DNA of 64,000 nt from Hyphomicrobiales bacterium. GTDB taxonomy: Bacteria > Pseudomonadota > Alphaproteobacteria > Rhizobiales > Xanthobacteraceae. The notes under the pieces are model-generated. The model was not told where the DNA came from. It was given only the letters and a program-made list of their open reading frames with translations, and searched no databases. The position numbers and the translations under genes were made by a program. This document shows positions 63,341-64,000 of this stretch, one piece after another (positions within the stretch are counted from its first letter, which is position 1; each line of letters begins with the position of its first letter). The stretch lies in assembly GCA_021732215.1 (NCBI GenBank), contig JAKFVL010000003.1:62001-126000 (forward strand), read 5' to 3'.

Positions 63341-63700
63341 TCAGAATTTGCGCCCGTCCAGCGGCGTCATCCTGAGCCTGGCGAGTTCGATGCCGTCGAT
63401 GCAGCTCACATTCACCGCGATGACTTGAGTTCCATCGGGCTTCGCGCCTCTGGCGAAGGTCTCGACGCCGCATTCGACACAGAGCTGATGCTTGATGGCG
63501 TGGCGATTGAAAAGATATTCCTTCAGTCCGTCCGCGCCGGCGCGCAACTGAAAGCTCCTCGGCGCAATGAACGAAAAATGCAGGCCCTTCTTGGTGCAGA
63601 TCGAGCAGTTGCAGGTGGTGACGGTCGAAAGATCGGCGGTGCATTCAAAACGCACCAAGCCGCAATGGCATCCGCCCGTGTAGGTCACAGCCCTCGTCAT
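63341..63700 (-). CDS. GFA / CENP-V family zinc protein
   Basis: A 119-residue protein of the glutathione-dependent formaldehyde-activating (GFA) family. The zinc ligands appear as GGCHCGLVRFEC, CNCSICTKKG and QLCVECGVETF, seven cysteines in the family pattern. GFA proteins bind zinc and, in Gfa, glutathione; catalytic activity is not proven for most. It may relate functionally to the convergent glutathione S-transferase gene. The 290 bases upstream hold no other gene on this strand but a palindrome at 63861. Confidence 0.9.
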   Translation of the reverse strand: MTRAVTYTGGCHCGLVRFECTADLSTVTTCNCSICTKKGLHFSFIAPRSFQLRAGADGLKEYLFNRHAIKHQLCVECGVETFARGAKPDGTQVIAVNVSCIDGIELARLRMTPLDGRKF

Positions 63701-63860
63701 GATCTGCCCCTTGCTGAATGTTCTTCGGCCGCAGAATCGCGCGGCATCGCGGCAAAAAATGGGGCCAACGATGGCAGAACCCGGATATCCGGGAATGGCA
63801 ACAGGGCTGGCGACGCCGGCCGCGGACCGAACATCGCCGGGCGCTGGATCGCTGTACGTA

Positions 63861-63885
63861 AATGAGTCTGGATCGCTGACTCATT
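63861..63885. promoter_or_regulatory. 25-bp palindrome, possible operator
   Basis: AATGAGTC-N9-GACTCATT is a perfect 8-9-8 palindrome 105 bases before the next ATG at 63991. It has no T-tract, so an operator is more likely than a terminator. The protein that would bind it is unknown. Confidence 0.4.
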
Positions 63886-63990
63886 TTGAATCACCTTTGG
63901 GATGCGTCATCGCATCGTCTTGACCTCGTCGTGATGAAGTCTGATTCTGCGTGCAACAAGCGGATAAAGAAGCTGACACGGAGGTGCGCC

Positions 63991-64000
63991 ATGGCCACTG
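63991..64000 (+). CDS. Start of a gene running out of the window
   Basis: ATG at 63991 follows CGGAGGTGCGCC, a strong ribosome site at 6 bases, and opens Met-Ala-Thr. Only ten bases are visible, so no product can be proposed. Confidence 0.4.

Overview
The window looks like chromosomal DNA of an alphaproteobacterium of the order Hyphomicrobiales, most likely family Nitrobacteraceae (Bradyrhizobium, Rhodopseudomonas, Afipia type). The evidence is high GC content, a CckA kinase with CtrA-type boxes (TTAA-N7-TTAA), the alphaproteobacterial flagellar regulators FliX, FlbT and FlaF, a DksA with only one zinc-finger cysteine, a giant polar-growth-type coiled-coil protein, and the intergenic repeat families typical of this group. 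These assignments come from reading motifs and architecture; no database search was run.

Layout. 1-1886: end of an Mla-type lipid transport operon (permease, ATPase, MCE protein). 2036-6994: a 1652-residue membrane-anchored coiled-coil protein resembling GPR/RgsE, divergent from a small Hpt protein, with a CtrA-type box between them. 7874-20654: mixed housekeeping and stress genes (ferredoxin, TrxR-like ferredoxin-NADP reductase, thioesterase, SDR epimerase, SGNH hydrolase, flippase-like membrane protein, DUF892 protein, universal stress protein, SixA-like phosphatase, FAD oxidoreductase, MsrB). About 900 bp at 8623-9578 hold only repeats.

20762-53138 is a flagellar island in several operons: flgE-flgK-flgL, two near-identical flagellins, flbT-flaF plus an unknown gene, flaG, flgI-flgJ-flgN-like, fliX, flgF-flgG-flgA-flgH, fliL-fliM-DUF6468-motE-like, a 1198-residue periplasmic TPR protein, fliO-fliP, and flgB-flgC-fliE-fliQ-fliR-flhB. 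Two non-flagellar genes, dksA and a cNMP-binding patatin, lie inside it. Strong sigma54-type sites (TGGCAYG-N4-TTGC-like) precede flgE, flgF and flgI. CtrA-type boxes precede flgB, the second flagellin and the TPR gene. This fits the alphaproteobacterial hierarchy of CckA-CtrA driving early genes and sigma54 with FliX/FlbD driving hook and ring genes.

53176-64000: an orphan Bug-type binding protein with a divergent LysR regulator, cckA itself, a Tim44-domain protein, an AT-richer methyltransferase gene bracketed by a 218-bp direct repeat of the Tim44 gene 3' end, an MHYT-GGDEF-EAL protein, a glutathione S-transferase, a GFA/CENP-V-family protein, and the first codons of a further gene. No tRNA, rRNA, CRISPR array or intact insertion sequence was seen.
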